In this document: positions 7,807 through 15,966 of the stretch, piece after piece
Layout of the letters: each line of letters starts with the position of its first letter
Numbering within the stretch: position 1 is the stretch's first letter
Source: Yes71-27 sp040758635
GTDB taxonomy: Bacteria > Bacillota > Desulfotomaculia > Desulfotomaculales > Ammonificaceae
Reading direction: 5' to 3'
NCBI GenBank assembly: GCA_040758635.1
Contig: JBFLVI010000015.1
Location: 1 to 50,412 of the forward strand
Length of the DNA stretch: 50,412 nucleotides
Notes under the pieces: model-generated
The model's input: the letters and a program-made list of their open reading frames with translations, nothing else
Database searches by the model: none
Told to the model about the DNA's origin: nothing
Made by a program: the position numbers and the translations under genes

Positions 7807-8553
7807 CTAATTACGGTTGACCGGTTGTGGCGGGAGGAACACCGGCGAGGCGATACCCACCGGAACTACTTCTCTGCCCATCCGGGCCGAGACTTCCTCG
7901 ATCAGCAACGGTGAACTCACACCGAACTGGTAACCGAACGACCGGTATATCCCTTCCAGCCACATCCACTCTTCGTCACAACATTCCGAAAGCGAGGCGC
8001 GTGGCGTGTGGGCCAGATTGGACCGGAGCAGTGTGACGAAGTGACCGGTAGGCAGGACCCGCCCGAGGTCAACACAAAAAGTACGGTTCGGCTGGCCCAC
8101 TTCAAGATACCAGTTGTCGCTTTCATCGTTAATGGCGATGTCAACATACGTGTTGGCGTTGTTGCCTTGAAACTCGATTCCGGTAACATCATAAAGACGT
8201 AAAAAGGGGCGCGAAGATCGCCAGGCCTCAGGCCCGTAGCGGGCAGAAAACTCTTCCTGTTTGGTTGCACTGATTTCCCAGTAGGCAAAAAGCCAGTGTG
8301 GGTCCCGGGCCAGGAGTACCAGACGGTCTTCACCGTAGCGCCGGGGCAACTCGGGCACCGGTGCTGCGGGTGCCGCCGGTTGCGTTACAGCCGGCGTTCG
8401 GAGTTCGGTTGCGAACTCCGTATCCGCACCCGGGAGCGGTGCCGGCGGAGCCGGTTCTCGCCTCCTTGACGGCCTCTGTCGAAACCATATCATAACAACT
8501 CCAGCTACGGCCGCAAGAGCAAGGCCGATTAACAGCCAGGCAAAAGCTGACAT
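7807..8553 (-). CDS. Membrane-anchored DUF4912 protein
   Basis: A 248-residue protein with an N-terminal membrane span (residues ~5-24, AWLLIGLALAAVAGVVMIWF), a Pro/Ala-rich linker of about 45 residues, then a DUF4912 domain from about residue 72 (RYGEDRLVLLARDPHWLFAYWEIS). DUF4912 proteins are beta-rich, resemble carbohydrate-binding or Rho-like folds, and are often found next to DUF1957 branching enzymes, as here. No catalytic residues can be assigned. The predicted topology puts a short N-terminal tail outside and the domain inside, but this is not certain. A strong terminator follows the gene. Confidence 0.8.
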   Translation of the reverse strand: MSAFAWLLIGLALAAVAGVVMIWFRQRPSRRREPAPPAPLPGADTEFATELRTPAVTQPAAPAAPVPELPRRYGEDRLVLLARDPHWLFAYWEISATKQEEFSARYGPEAWRSSRPFLRLYDVTGIEFQGNNANTYVDIAINDESDNWYLEVGQPNRTFCVDLGRVLPTGHFVTLLRSNLAHTPRASLSECCDEEWMWLEGIYRSFGYQFGVSSPLLIEEVSARMGREVVPVGIASPVFLPPQPVNRN

Positions 8554-8801
8554 TGTTTACACTACCCCCTCAACAGCGTCGATTGAAGCCTTGAAGTTAT
8601 TTCTGTAAAAAAAATGTGATAGATCAAAAGCGCCGGTAACATAATGCAAGCTGAAAGCTCTTTTTATTATTGCCGTGGCTTATAGCCTTTATAAAAGTTA
8701 AAAGTTTGTTTAATTGGCGCTGAGACCTTGGTACGAGTGAAAACGGAAAAATACGCCGGCGGCTGGCTTTTACCGGCGACATCCGCTCCGGGAGGAAGGA
8801 T

Positions 8802-10769
8802 ATGCCACGGGAAATAGTCCTGGGAAACGGGAGTATGTTGGTTAATTTTGACAAATTTTATCACCTCCGGGATCTGTATTACCCTTATGTTGGAATGGAA
8901 AACCACCTGGCCGGGAAAAGGTGCGAGGTGGGGATCTGGGTTAACGGCTCCTTCTCCTGGGTCGGGTCAGAAGGGTGGGAGGTGTCGGCAGGGTACCAGG
9001 AGGATACCCTGGTGGCGGTGACGGTTGCCCGAAACGCCGGAATAGGGGTTGAAATGCGTTTTACGGACGCCGTCGATTGTCACGAGAACATTCTGCTCCG
9101 GAAGGCAGAGGTTTCAAATATAGCAGACCTGTCCCGGGAATTCAGGATCTTCCTGCACCACGATTTTAACATCGGGGGATTTGACGTAGGAGACACGGCG
9201 CTTTATGACCCGAGCACGGAAACCCTAATCCACTATAAGCGGGACTACTATTTCCTTCTGAACGGGCGCTTCGGCAAACACGGCCTTCGCCAGTACAGCA
9301 TCAGAAAACGCTTGCCGGGCGCGGAGGGCAGCCGGGCGGACGCGGAAGACGGCGTGCTGGTGAGCAATCCGGCCGATCAGGGTTCGGTGGACAGCACCGT
9401 GGGTTTTCAGGCCCAGATTAAACCGTATGGGACGGAGGTGCTTTTCTTCTGGGTAATAGTGGGAAGGAGCTTTCACGAGGTTAGGGAAAAGAACGTCTTT
9501 GTACTGAACGAGGGCCCGCAGGAACTGCTAAACCGCACCGCCGTCTACTGGTTCAACTGGGTAAGAAAGACGGCGACCGAGTTCGGTGATCTGCCCGAGA
9601 AAGTGGTCAGCCTTTACCGGCGCAGCCTGCTGGTTCTTCGGACCCAGATCGACAGACGGGGCGCGGTCCTGGCGGCCAACGACAGCGACATTCTGCTTAC
9701 CAACCGGGATCACTACTCCTACGTCTGGCCGCGCGATGGAGCGCTCGTGGCCTACGCTTTAGACCGGGCCGGGTATCCGGAACTGACGCTTCCCTTTTTC
9801 CGCTTTGCCACGCGGACGTTAACCGAGGGCGGCTATCACTGGCACAAGTACAATCCGGAGGGTTCGGTCGGATCGAGCTGGCACTCCTGGGTGCGTAACG
9901 GCGAGTTTCAGCTCCCGATTCAGGAAGACGGAACGGCGCTTGTGCTGTGGGCGCTTTGGAAGCATTACGAGTTTTACAGGGATTTTACCTTTCTGACTGA
10001 ACTCTACCCGGTGCTGGTTAAACCGGCGGCGGAGTTCCTGGCGGACTACCGGGACCCGGTGAGCGGACTGCCCCTGCCGAGTTACGACCTGTGGGAGGAG
10101 CGTTGCGGGGTGTTTACCTTTACGGTGAGCGCGGTTTACGCGGGTTTGAGCGCGGCGGCACGGTGCGCCGCCCTCTTCGGTGACGGCAGGCTCGCGCACC
10201 GGTGGATGGAGGCGGCGGAGGAGGTCCGGGCGGGAATGCTTGAGGAACTTTACCGCGAGGAGTTGGGGCGCTTTATCCGGGGCTTGTATCCGGTCCCGGG
10301 ACAGCCGGCGACGCCGGATTTCAACCTGGACGCCAGCCTTTGGGCGGTCTGGGGGTTCGGGGTGCTGCCCCCGAACGATCCGCGTGTGGTCAGGACGATG
10401 GAGGCGGTTCGCGAGGGTTTGTGGGTAAAAACCCCGGTGGGCGGGGTGGCCCGTTACGCGAACGACTACTACTTTCGGCGGAGCGACGATGTGGAGCGGG
10501 TGCCCGGAAACCCTTGGTTCATCTGCACCCTGTGGCTGGCGTCGTGGTACGTTGCCCGGGCGCAGAGCCGCGCCGAGTTGCGGGAAGCTCGGGAACTCCT
10601 TGAGTGGGTGCTGCTCTATACCCTGCCCACAGGGGTGATGGCGGAACAGGTACACCCTTATACCGGCGAAGCGCTTTCGGTAGCGCCGCTAACCTGGTCT
10701 CATGCAACCTTTGTCCAGGTGGTAGGAGAGTACGGCGCGCGCTGGCAAGAGTTGGCAGAGGCGCCTTAA
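8802..10769 (+). CDS. GH15 glucoamylase-type glycoside hydrolase
   Basis: A 655-residue family 15 enzyme, expected to release glucose from alpha-glucan ends (glucoamylase, glucodextranase or trehalase specificity cannot be separated from sequence alone). The N-terminal ~270 residues form the beta-sandwich domain (GNGSMLVNFDKFYHLRDLYYP). The (alpha/alpha)6 catalytic domain carries YSYVWPRDGA near residue 309, the acid in SYDLWEE near 428, and the base in the C-terminal EQVHPYTGE segment near 613-621. No signal peptide is present, so it is cytoplasmic and likely degrades storage glucan. ATG 8802 follows GGGAGGA. The 248-bp gap before it holds divergent promoters, none clearly readable. Confidence 0.9.
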   Translation: MPREIVLGNGSMLVNFDKFYHLRDLYYPYVGMENHLAGKRCEVGIWVNGSFSWVGSEGWEVSAGYQEDTLVAVTVARNAGIGVEMRFTDAVDCHENILLRKAEVSNIADLSREFRIFLHHDFNIGGFDVGDTALYDPSTETLIHYKRDYYFLLNGRFGKHGLRQYSIRKRLPGAEGSRADAEDGVLVSNPADQGSVDSTVGFQAQIKPYGTEVLFFWVIVGRSFHEVREKNVFVLNEGPQELLNRTAVYWFNWVRKTATEFGDLPEKVVSLYRRSLLVLRTQIDRRGAVLAANDSDILLTNRDHYSYVWPRDGALVAYALDRAGYPELTLPFFRFATRTLTEGGYHWHKYNPEGSVGSSWHSWVRNGEFQLPIQEDGTALVLWALWKHYEFYRDFTFLTELYPVLVKPAAEFLADYRDPVSGLPLPSYDLWEERCGVFTFTVSAVYAGLSAAARCAALFGDGRLAHRWMEAAEEVRAGMLEELYREELGRFIRGLYPVPGQPATPDFNLDASLWAVWGFGVLPPNDPRVVRTMEAVREGLWVKTPVGGVARYANDYYFRRSDDVERVPGNPWFICTLWLASWYVARAQSRAELREARELLEWVLLYTLPTGVMAEQVHPYTGEALSVAPLTWSHATFVQVVGEYGARWQELAEAP

Positions 10770-10774
10770 TCCCC

Positions 10775-10800
10775 CTGAGTGCCGGAAAAAATACCCGGCA
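10775..10800 (+). repeat. Arm of the CCGGCACTCAG repeat family, forming a short hairpin
   Basis: Directly after the GH15 stop, CTGAGTGCCGG (10775-10785) matches the repeat arm found at 21.05 and 29.5-29.7 kb. Its TGCCGG part pairs with CCGGCA (10795-10800) across an A-rich loop. There is no T tract, so it is a poor terminator; it may be a remnant of the repeat. Confidence 0.45.
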
Positions 10801-10845
10801 TCCAACTTTATCAGCGAAACGATACCGGCGGTTACAGGAGAATAT

Positions 10846-11433
10846 TTGCGCCTGTTGTTTGAAAAAGCCGGGTGGGAGCCCGGCTTGCTTCCGCCGCGCT
10901 GCAGGAGGTATTATGAGGTTGGTGTGGAACTGGTAGTATATAACCAGCGGGGCAGGATTTCTCCGCCGGCACCCGTTCTGGTCTTGATAGACGGGAGGTT
11001 GCCTCCGGAAGTGGGCCGGAACCCGAGTGACGCGGTACTCAAGGAACTGCTCGAAGCCAGTAAAACGGTCGCGGTGGTGGGCCTTTCTCCAAAACCGGAC
11101 CGGGACAGCCACCAGGTGGCGCTTTACCTTAAACGGCAGGGTTACCGGGTCGTGCCGGTTTACCCGCGGGAGGATTTCATCCTCGGCGAACGGGTTTTCC
11201 GGACGCTGGGTGAAATACCCTTCCGGGTCGACATTGTAGACGTCTTCCGGCGGAGTGAGGAGACGCTGCCGGTGGTCGAGGAAGCAGTCAGGCTCCGGCC
11301 GCGGGCGGTTTGGCTCCAATTAGGCGTGGTCAACGAAGCGGCGGTGCTGCTCTGTGAAGCGGCGGGTGTCACCCTGATCATGGACCGGTGTATCATGGTG
11401 GAGCACCGGCGGCTCTGCGGCGGTGGGTCATGA
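10846..11433 (+). CDS. CoA-binding (YccU-type) protein
   Basis: A CoA_binding_2 family protein with a Rossmann fold. The conserved domain starts near NPSDAVLKELLEASKTVAVV and includes GLSPKPDRDSHQVALYLKRQGYRVVPVYP and the C-terminal CIMVEHRRL motif. With start TTG 10846 (ACAGGAG five bases before) the protein has 195 residues and about 57 extra N-terminal residues of no recognised homology. GTG 11011, preceded by GGGAGG at 12 bases, would give the compact ~140-residue family length. A GC-rich hairpin at 10865-10886 lies inside the extension, which favours the later start or a transcribed leader. The stop overlaps trmL (ATGA). Confidence 0.75.
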   Translation: MRLLFEKAGWEPGLLPPRCRRYYEVGVELVVYNQRGRISPPAPVLVLIDGRLPPEVGRNPSDAVLKELLEASKTVAVVGLSPKPDRDSHQVALYLKRQGYRVVPVYPREDFILGERVFRTLGEIPFRVDIVDVFRRSEETLPVVEEAVRLRPRAVWLQLGVVNEAAVLLCEAAGVTLIMDRCIMVEHRRLCGGGS

Positions 11434-11888
11434 ACGTCGTCCTGGTGGAACCGGAAATACCGGCCAATACAGGCAATATTGCGCGGACGTGCGCAGCTAC
11501 CGGTGCCAGGCTACACCTGGTGCGGCCGCTTGGATTCTCAACCGACGACCGCCACCTGAAACGGGCGGGACTTGATTACTGGCACCTGGTGGAGGTGCAC
11601 TACCACGACAGTTTTGACGTGCTCTACCAGGCGAACCGGGATGCCTGCTTTTACTTTACTACCACCAGGGCGAACCGGTGGTACACCACGGTGCGGTACC
11701 CGCCGGGTTGTTTCTTAGTTTTCGGCAAGGAGACCGCGGGTTTGCCTGAAGCCATTCTGAGCAGGTTTCCCGGCCAGTTAGTTCGGATACCCATCATCTC
11801 CGGCGCCCGGTCCCTGAACCTTTCCAACGCCGTGGCGGTGGTTCTTTACGAAGCGTTGCGGCAGCAGGGTTTTCCGGGGCTGAAATGA
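11430..11888 (+). CDS. trmL: tRNA (cytidine34/uridine34-2'-O)-methyltransferase TrmL
   Basis: A 152-residue SPOUT (SpoU) methyltransferase, the minimal form of the family that methylates the ribose at tRNA wobble position 34 with S-adenosylmethionine. Family motifs are visible: the N-terminal VVLVEPEIPANTGNIARTCA, the FGKETAGLP loop, and the C-terminal knot motif IPIISGARSLNLSNAVAVVLYEALRQ. ATG 11430 overlaps the stop of the CoA-binding gene, implying coupled translation, and dnaE begins 18 bases after its stop. Length and motif spacing are normal. Confidence 0.92.
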   Translation: MNVVLVEPEIPANTGNIARTCAATGARLHLVRPLGFSTDDRHLKRAGLDYWHLVEVHYHDSFDVLYQANRDACFYFTTTRANRWYTTVRYPPGCFLVFGKETAGLPEAILSRFPGQLVRIPIISGARSLNLSNAVAVVLYEALRQQGFPGLK

Positions 11889-11906
11889 TAAATAGGGGGG
11901 AAACTT

Positions 11907-14900
11907 TTGTCGTTCGTACACCTGCACCTGCACACCGAGTACAGCCTGCTTGACGGTGCGGCCCGGATCAAGGAAGTGGTGCGGCGGGCCAGGGAACTGG
12001 AAATGCCTGCGCTGGCGGTTACGGACCACGGGGTGATGTACGGCGTGGTGGATTTTTACCAGACCTGCACCAGGGAGGGGATAAAACCGATCCTGGGGTG
12101 CGAGGTCTACGTGGCACCAAGAACGGCTGCCGACCGGACGCCGAAGGTTGACGACAATCTCTACCACCTCGTGCTCCTGGCGGAGAACGATACCGGTTAC
12201 AAAAACTTGATGGAGCTGGTTTCACGCGGGTTCACCGAGGGTTTTTATTACAAACCGCGGGTGGATAAATTGTGGCTCGCCCAGTTGAGCAAGGGGTTGA
12301 TCGCCTTGAGCGGCTGCACCGCCGGGGAGGTGGCGGCGCACATTTTAAACGGCGAACCGGACAAGGCGCGCCGGGCCGCCGCCACGTACAGGGAAATCTT
12401 CGGTCCGGACAACTTCTTTTTGGAGCTCCAGGACCACGGCCTCGACGAGCAGCGTCGGATCAACCCGGAACTAATCAAGCTTTCCAGGGAATTGTCCATT
12501 CCGACCGTGGCGACGAACGACGTGCATTACGTAAACGAGGAGGACGCGGCGCTGCAGGACATCCTCCTCTGCATCCAGACGGGCAAAACGGTAAGCGATG
12601 CAAACCGCCTGCGCTTTCACTCCAACCAGTTATATCTCAAGAGCGCCCGGGAGATGGCCGCGGTCTTCCGGGACCAGCCGGAGGCGCTGGCGCGCACGTG
12701 CGAAATCGCCGAGCGCTGCCGGGTCGAGCTGGCCTTCGGGCAGTACCACCTTCCCGCCTACCCGGTTCCGGAAGGACACACTCCGGCGAGCTACCTCCGG
12801 GACCTGTGTTACGCCGGCCTCAAGCGGCGCTACGGCGAGCCGGAACAGGCGGTCGTGGACCGGCTGGAGTATGAGTTGCGGGTAATCGAGGAAATGGGCT
12901 ATCCTTCCTACTTTCTGATCGTTTGGGACCTGGTGCGATTTGCCCGGGAAAACGGGGTTCTGGTCGGCCCGGGGCGCGGCTCGGCGGCCGGCAGCCTGGT
13001 GGCGTACTGCCTCGGGATCACCAATATCGACCCGCTCAGGTACGGCCTGCTCTTCGAACGCTTTCTGAACCCGGAACGGGTCTCCCTGCCGGACATTGAC
13101 ATCGACTTCTGTTACGAGTTGAGGGGAAGGGTAATTGATTACGTTTTTCAGCGTTACGGCGCAGCCCGGGTGGCGCAGATCGCCACCTTCGGTACCCTGG
13201 CGGCGCGGGCGGCCATTAGAGATGTGGGCCGCGTACTGGGAGTGCCTTATGGAGACGTGGACCGGGTGGCCCGTCTGGTGCCCGGTGAGCCGCACATGAC
13301 GGTGGCCAGGGCGCTGGAGGCTTCGCCCGACCTGCTGGAACTCTACCAGAACGATCCGGTGGTCAAGAGGCTGTTGGATATCGCGGCCCGCCTGGAGGGG
13401 GTGCCGCGACATGCTTCCACACACGCCGCCGGAATTGTGATCGCGCCGGAGCCGCTTACCCGCTTTGTGCCGCTGCACCGCGTTGCTGACGGCACGGTGG
13501 CCACCCAGTTCACGAAAGAAGCGGTGGAGGAGCTCGGCCTGCTGAAAATGGACCTCCTGGGGCTGCGGACCCTCACGGTTATCGGCGAGACGTTGAGAAT
13601 AATCAGGAGACTGCGGGGGATTCTGATTGACGAAGAGAACCTGCCGCTCGACGACCCTGCCACCTACGCACTTTTGTGCCGGGGCGAGACGGCGGGTGTT
13701 TTTCAGCTTGAATCGAGCGGCATGCGGAACCTCCTCCGGGAGCTGAAACCAAGCGTCTTTGAAGACCTGATCGCCCTGGTGGCGCTTTACCGCCCGGGTC
13801 CGCTGGGCAGCGGAATGGTCGAGGACTTTATCCGGCGTAAGCATGGGAAAACGCCGGTTGTTTACCTGCATCCACTGCTGGAACCTATTTTAAAAGAGAC
13901 TTACGGGGTGATCCTGTATCAGGAACAGGTGATGCAGATCGCGAGCACCCTGGCGGGCTTCAGCCTGGGCGAGGCGGACCTTCTGCGCCGGGCGATGGGG
14001 AAGAAGAAGCCGGAGATAATCGCCGGGCTTCGGTCGCGGTTTGTGGAGGGCGCGGCGGCGAACGGTATCCCGGAAAAGCTGGCCGGCGAAATCTTCGACC
14101 TGATGGAATACTTTGCCGGCTACGGGTTCAATAAAAGCCATTCCGCGGCCTACGCGATGGTCGCGTACCAGACCGCCTACCTCAAGGCGAACTACCCGGT
14201 GGAATACATGGCGGCGCTGTTGACCTCGGTAAGGGACAACAGCGACAAAGTTGCGGCGTACGTCGAAGAATGCCGGCGTTTGGGCATTGCAGTGCTTCCG
14301 CCCGACGTGAACGAAAGCAGGCGGAATTTCACCGTGGTGCCGGGCGGGATTCGGTTCGGGCTGGCCGCAATCAAAAACGTCGGGGAAACCGCCGTGGAGG
14401 CGATTATTGCCGCCCGGAACGATGGCGGGCCCTTCCGTGATTTCGGCGATTTCTGCTCCCGGATCAACCCCCGCGTGATCAACCGCCGCGTCCTGGAGAG
14501 CCTGGCGCGGGCCGGGGCGTTTTCCTCGCTGGGCCACACCAGAAGCCAGGTGCTGGCGGTTCTGGACGGAGGACTCGAACTGGCGCAGAGATCCGCCAGG
14601 GAAAAGGACTCCAGCCAGCTCAGCCTTTTCGGAGACCTGGAAAACAACGGCTACGAAATCAAAATTGACGCCACCCGGGAGGAATTCCCCCAGCAGGAGC
14701 TCCTCAGAATGGAAAAGGAACTGCTCGGACTTTACATCAGCGGGCATCCCTTGGCCAATTACCGGGAACTGTTGCGGGCCCTGACCAGCATTCAGGCGGC
14801 AGAGTTGGCCGAGGCCGAGGCGGACACCCCGCTGCGGGTCGGGGGACTGGTACTGGCACTCAAACGGCACCGCACCCGCAAGGGAGAGGCGATGGCGGTG

Positions 14901-15308
14901 CTGCACTTAGAGGATTTGACGGGTGTTGTGGAGGTGGTCGTTTACCCGCGGGTCTACCAGGAGTGCCGCCACTTGTTGCGGCCGGAAGTGGTGCTGATCG
15001 TCCGGGGGAAGAAGGCTGCCTGGGGCGAGCGGTTGCGGCTGGTGGCCGAGGAAATCACGCCGGTGAATGCAAACGGCGCAGAGGTATACGTGCGCCTTCC
15101 GGAAGCCGGCCCGGAATTCCTGGCCCGGTTCAAGGAAGTGCTGGGCCGGCATCGCGGAAGCTGCCCGGTCTACCTCTATTACCCGGGCGAGAACGTCGTC
15201 CGGAAGGCTCCGGAGGGATACTGGATCGACGTGACCTCGCCGGTGGTCGGTATCTTAAAAGAAATGGTGGGGGAAAAGAATATTAAGGTCACCTGGCGGC
15301 AGCCTTGA
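11907..15308 (+). CDS. dnaE: DNA polymerase III alpha subunit
   Basis: An 1133-residue DnaE-type replicative polymerase. The PHP domain is at the N-terminus (VHLHLHTEYSLLDGAARI). The palm carries GPGRGSAAGSLVAYCLGIT and the catalytic LPDIDIDFCYELRGRVIDY near residues 394-408. The fingers and helix-hairpin-helix region follow, and an OB-fold near residue 970 (LRVGGLVLALKRHRTRKG). No exonuclease insertion is present, so this is DnaE, not PolC. TTG 11907 is preceded by AGGGGGG. The order dnaE-accD-accA-pfkA-pyk downstream is that of Bacillus, here interrupted by mtrB and a small gene. Confidence 0.96.
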   Translation: MSFVHLHLHTEYSLLDGAARIKEVVRRARELEMPALAVTDHGVMYGVVDFYQTCTREGIKPILGCEVYVAPRTAADRTPKVDDNLYHLVLLAENDTGYKNLMELVSRGFTEGFYYKPRVDKLWLAQLSKGLIALSGCTAGEVAAHILNGEPDKARRAAATYREIFGPDNFFLELQDHGLDEQRRINPELIKLSRELSIPTVATNDVHYVNEEDAALQDILLCIQTGKTVSDANRLRFHSNQLYLKSAREMAAVFRDQPEALARTCEIAERCRVELAFGQYHLPAYPVPEGHTPASYLRDLCYAGLKRRYGEPEQAVVDRLEYELRVIEEMGYPSYFLIVWDLVRFARENGVLVGPGRGSAAGSLVAYCLGITNIDPLRYGLLFERFLNPERVSLPDIDIDFCYELRGRVIDYVFQRYGAARVAQIATFGTLAARAAIRDVGRVLGVPYGDVDRVARLVPGEPHMTVARALEASPDLLELYQNDPVVKRLLDIAARLEGVPRHASTHAAGIVIAPEPLTRFVPLHRVADGTVATQFTKEAVEELGLLKMDLLGLRTLTVIGETLRIIRRLRGILIDEENLPLDDPATYALLCRGETAGVFQLESSGMRNLLRELKPSVFEDLIALVALYRPGPLGSGMVEDFIRRKHGKTPVVYLHPLLEPILKETYGVILYQEQVMQIASTLAGFSLGEADLLRRAMGKKKPEIIAGLRSRFVEGAAANGIPEKLAGEIFDLMEYFAGYGFNKSHSAAYAMVAYQTAYLKANYPVEYMAALLTSVRDNSDKVAAYVEECRRLGIAVLPPDVNESRRNFTVVPGGIRFGLAAIKNVGETAVEAIIAARNDGGPFRDFGDFCSRINPRVINRRVLESLARAGAFSSLGHTRSQVLAVLDGGLELAQRSAREKDSSQLSLFGDLENNGYEIKIDATREEFPQQELLRMEKELLGLYISGHPLANYRELLRALTSIQAAELAEAEADTPLRVGGLVLALKRHRTRKGEAMAVLHLEDLTGVVEVVVYPRVYQECRHLLRPEVVLIVRGKKAAWGERLRLVAEEITPVNANGAEVYVRLPEAGPEFLARFKEVLGRHRGSCPVYLYYPGENVVRKAPEGYWIDVTSPVVGILKEMVGEKNIKVTWRQP

Positions 15309-15373
15309 GGCCGGATCCGGAACGGTAATTTTGTAGAAAGCCAAGAATGAACGGCATTGGGGTCGCGTAAAAC

Positions 15374-15402
15374 TTGCCCTGCGCCCCTTGGTGTGCTATC
15401 AT
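15374..15402 (+). promoter_or_regulatory. Sigma-A type promoter of mtrB
   Basis: TTGCCC (15374-15379) and TATCAT (15397-15402) are separated by exactly 17 bases and lie 28 bases before the mtrB start. This suggests mtrB is transcribed independently of dnaE. Confidence 0.65.
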
Positions 15403-15429
15403 ACTTGCCAGAAGACGGAGGGATTGACA

Positions 15430-15663
15430 ATGACCGAGCAGGAATGGATCGTGGCCGACTACATTGTAGTCAAGGCGTTGGAAAACGGCGTCACCATTAT
15501 GGGGCTCACCCGCGGGAAGGACACGAAGTTTCACCACACGGAGAAGCTGGACAAGGGGGAGATAATGGTTGCCCAGTTTACGGAGCATACCTCGGCGATC
15601 AAGATCCGTGGCAGGGCCGAACTCCTTACGAAGCATGGGCGCATCCGCACCGATAACGAATAA
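15430..15663 (+). CDS. mtrB: TRAP, trp RNA-binding attenuation protein
   Basis: A 77-residue MtrB. Eleven copies form a ring that, when loaded with tryptophan, binds G/UAG triplets in trp leader RNAs and stops expression. The whole family core is present: GLTRGKDTKFHHTEKLDKGE and QFTEHTSAIKIRGRAELLT. The Trp-contacting threonines (T27, T32) and the RNA-contacting K39, K58 and R60 line up with K37, K56 and R58 of the Bacillus protein, with an offset of two. ATG 15430 follows GGAGGG. No trp biosynthesis gene is in this window, so its targets lie elsewhere. Confidence 0.93.
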   Translation: MTEQEWIVADYIVVKALENGVTIMGLTRGKDTKFHHTEKLDKGEIMVAQFTEHTSAIKIRGRAELLTKHGRIRTDNE

Positions 15664-15760
15664 ATAAGCAGTCGGAGGATTAACCCGTTTAAAGAGGGCA
15701 TTATCGACTGGTGTTTTGGGCATAATTGTGGGGAAATTACAGGGTGGGGAGGGCCTTTGC

Positions 15761-15946
15761 GTGTGGACGGTTGTTTACATCGCCCCCAATAAAAAAGAGG
15801 CCGAAAAGATAAGGGATTTGTTTCTTGGCGAAGGCTTGTTAGTTAAACTCAATGAGATAACCACCAGTGAAGACGATCCGGCCTACGAGGTCCTTGTTCC
15901 GGAGTCTGAAATCGATGAAGCGCTTGAACTCCTGGGTGTGGTTTAA
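15761..15946 (+). CDS. Small DUF2007-like protein upstream of accD
   Basis: A 61-residue protein, from GTG 15761 after a strong GGGGAGGG seven bases upstream. The pattern WTVVYIAPNKKEAEKIRDLF, then a 'VLVPESEIDEALELL' ending, is that of small ferredoxin-fold proteins (DUF2007 or signal-transducing protein family) that often precede accD in related Firmicutes. The role is unknown. A GlnB-like beta-alpha-beta fold seems likely from the alternation of strands and helices. It ends 20 bases before accD, whose ribosome-binding site is in the gap, so the two are probably co-transcribed. Confidence 0.75.
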   Translation: MWTVVYIAPNKKEAEKIRDLFLGEGLLVKLNEITTSEDDPAYEVLVPESEIDEALELLGVV

Positions 15947-15966
15947 AGTGAAGGGAGAGGTATGTA

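Noticed and set aside
12630..13871. Long minus-strand open frame (413 codons) opposite dnaE
   Set aside because: It is antisense to an intact, well-conserved polymerase gene, has no recognisable domain, and is an expected by-product of GC-rich codon use; similar shadows exist opposite other genes.
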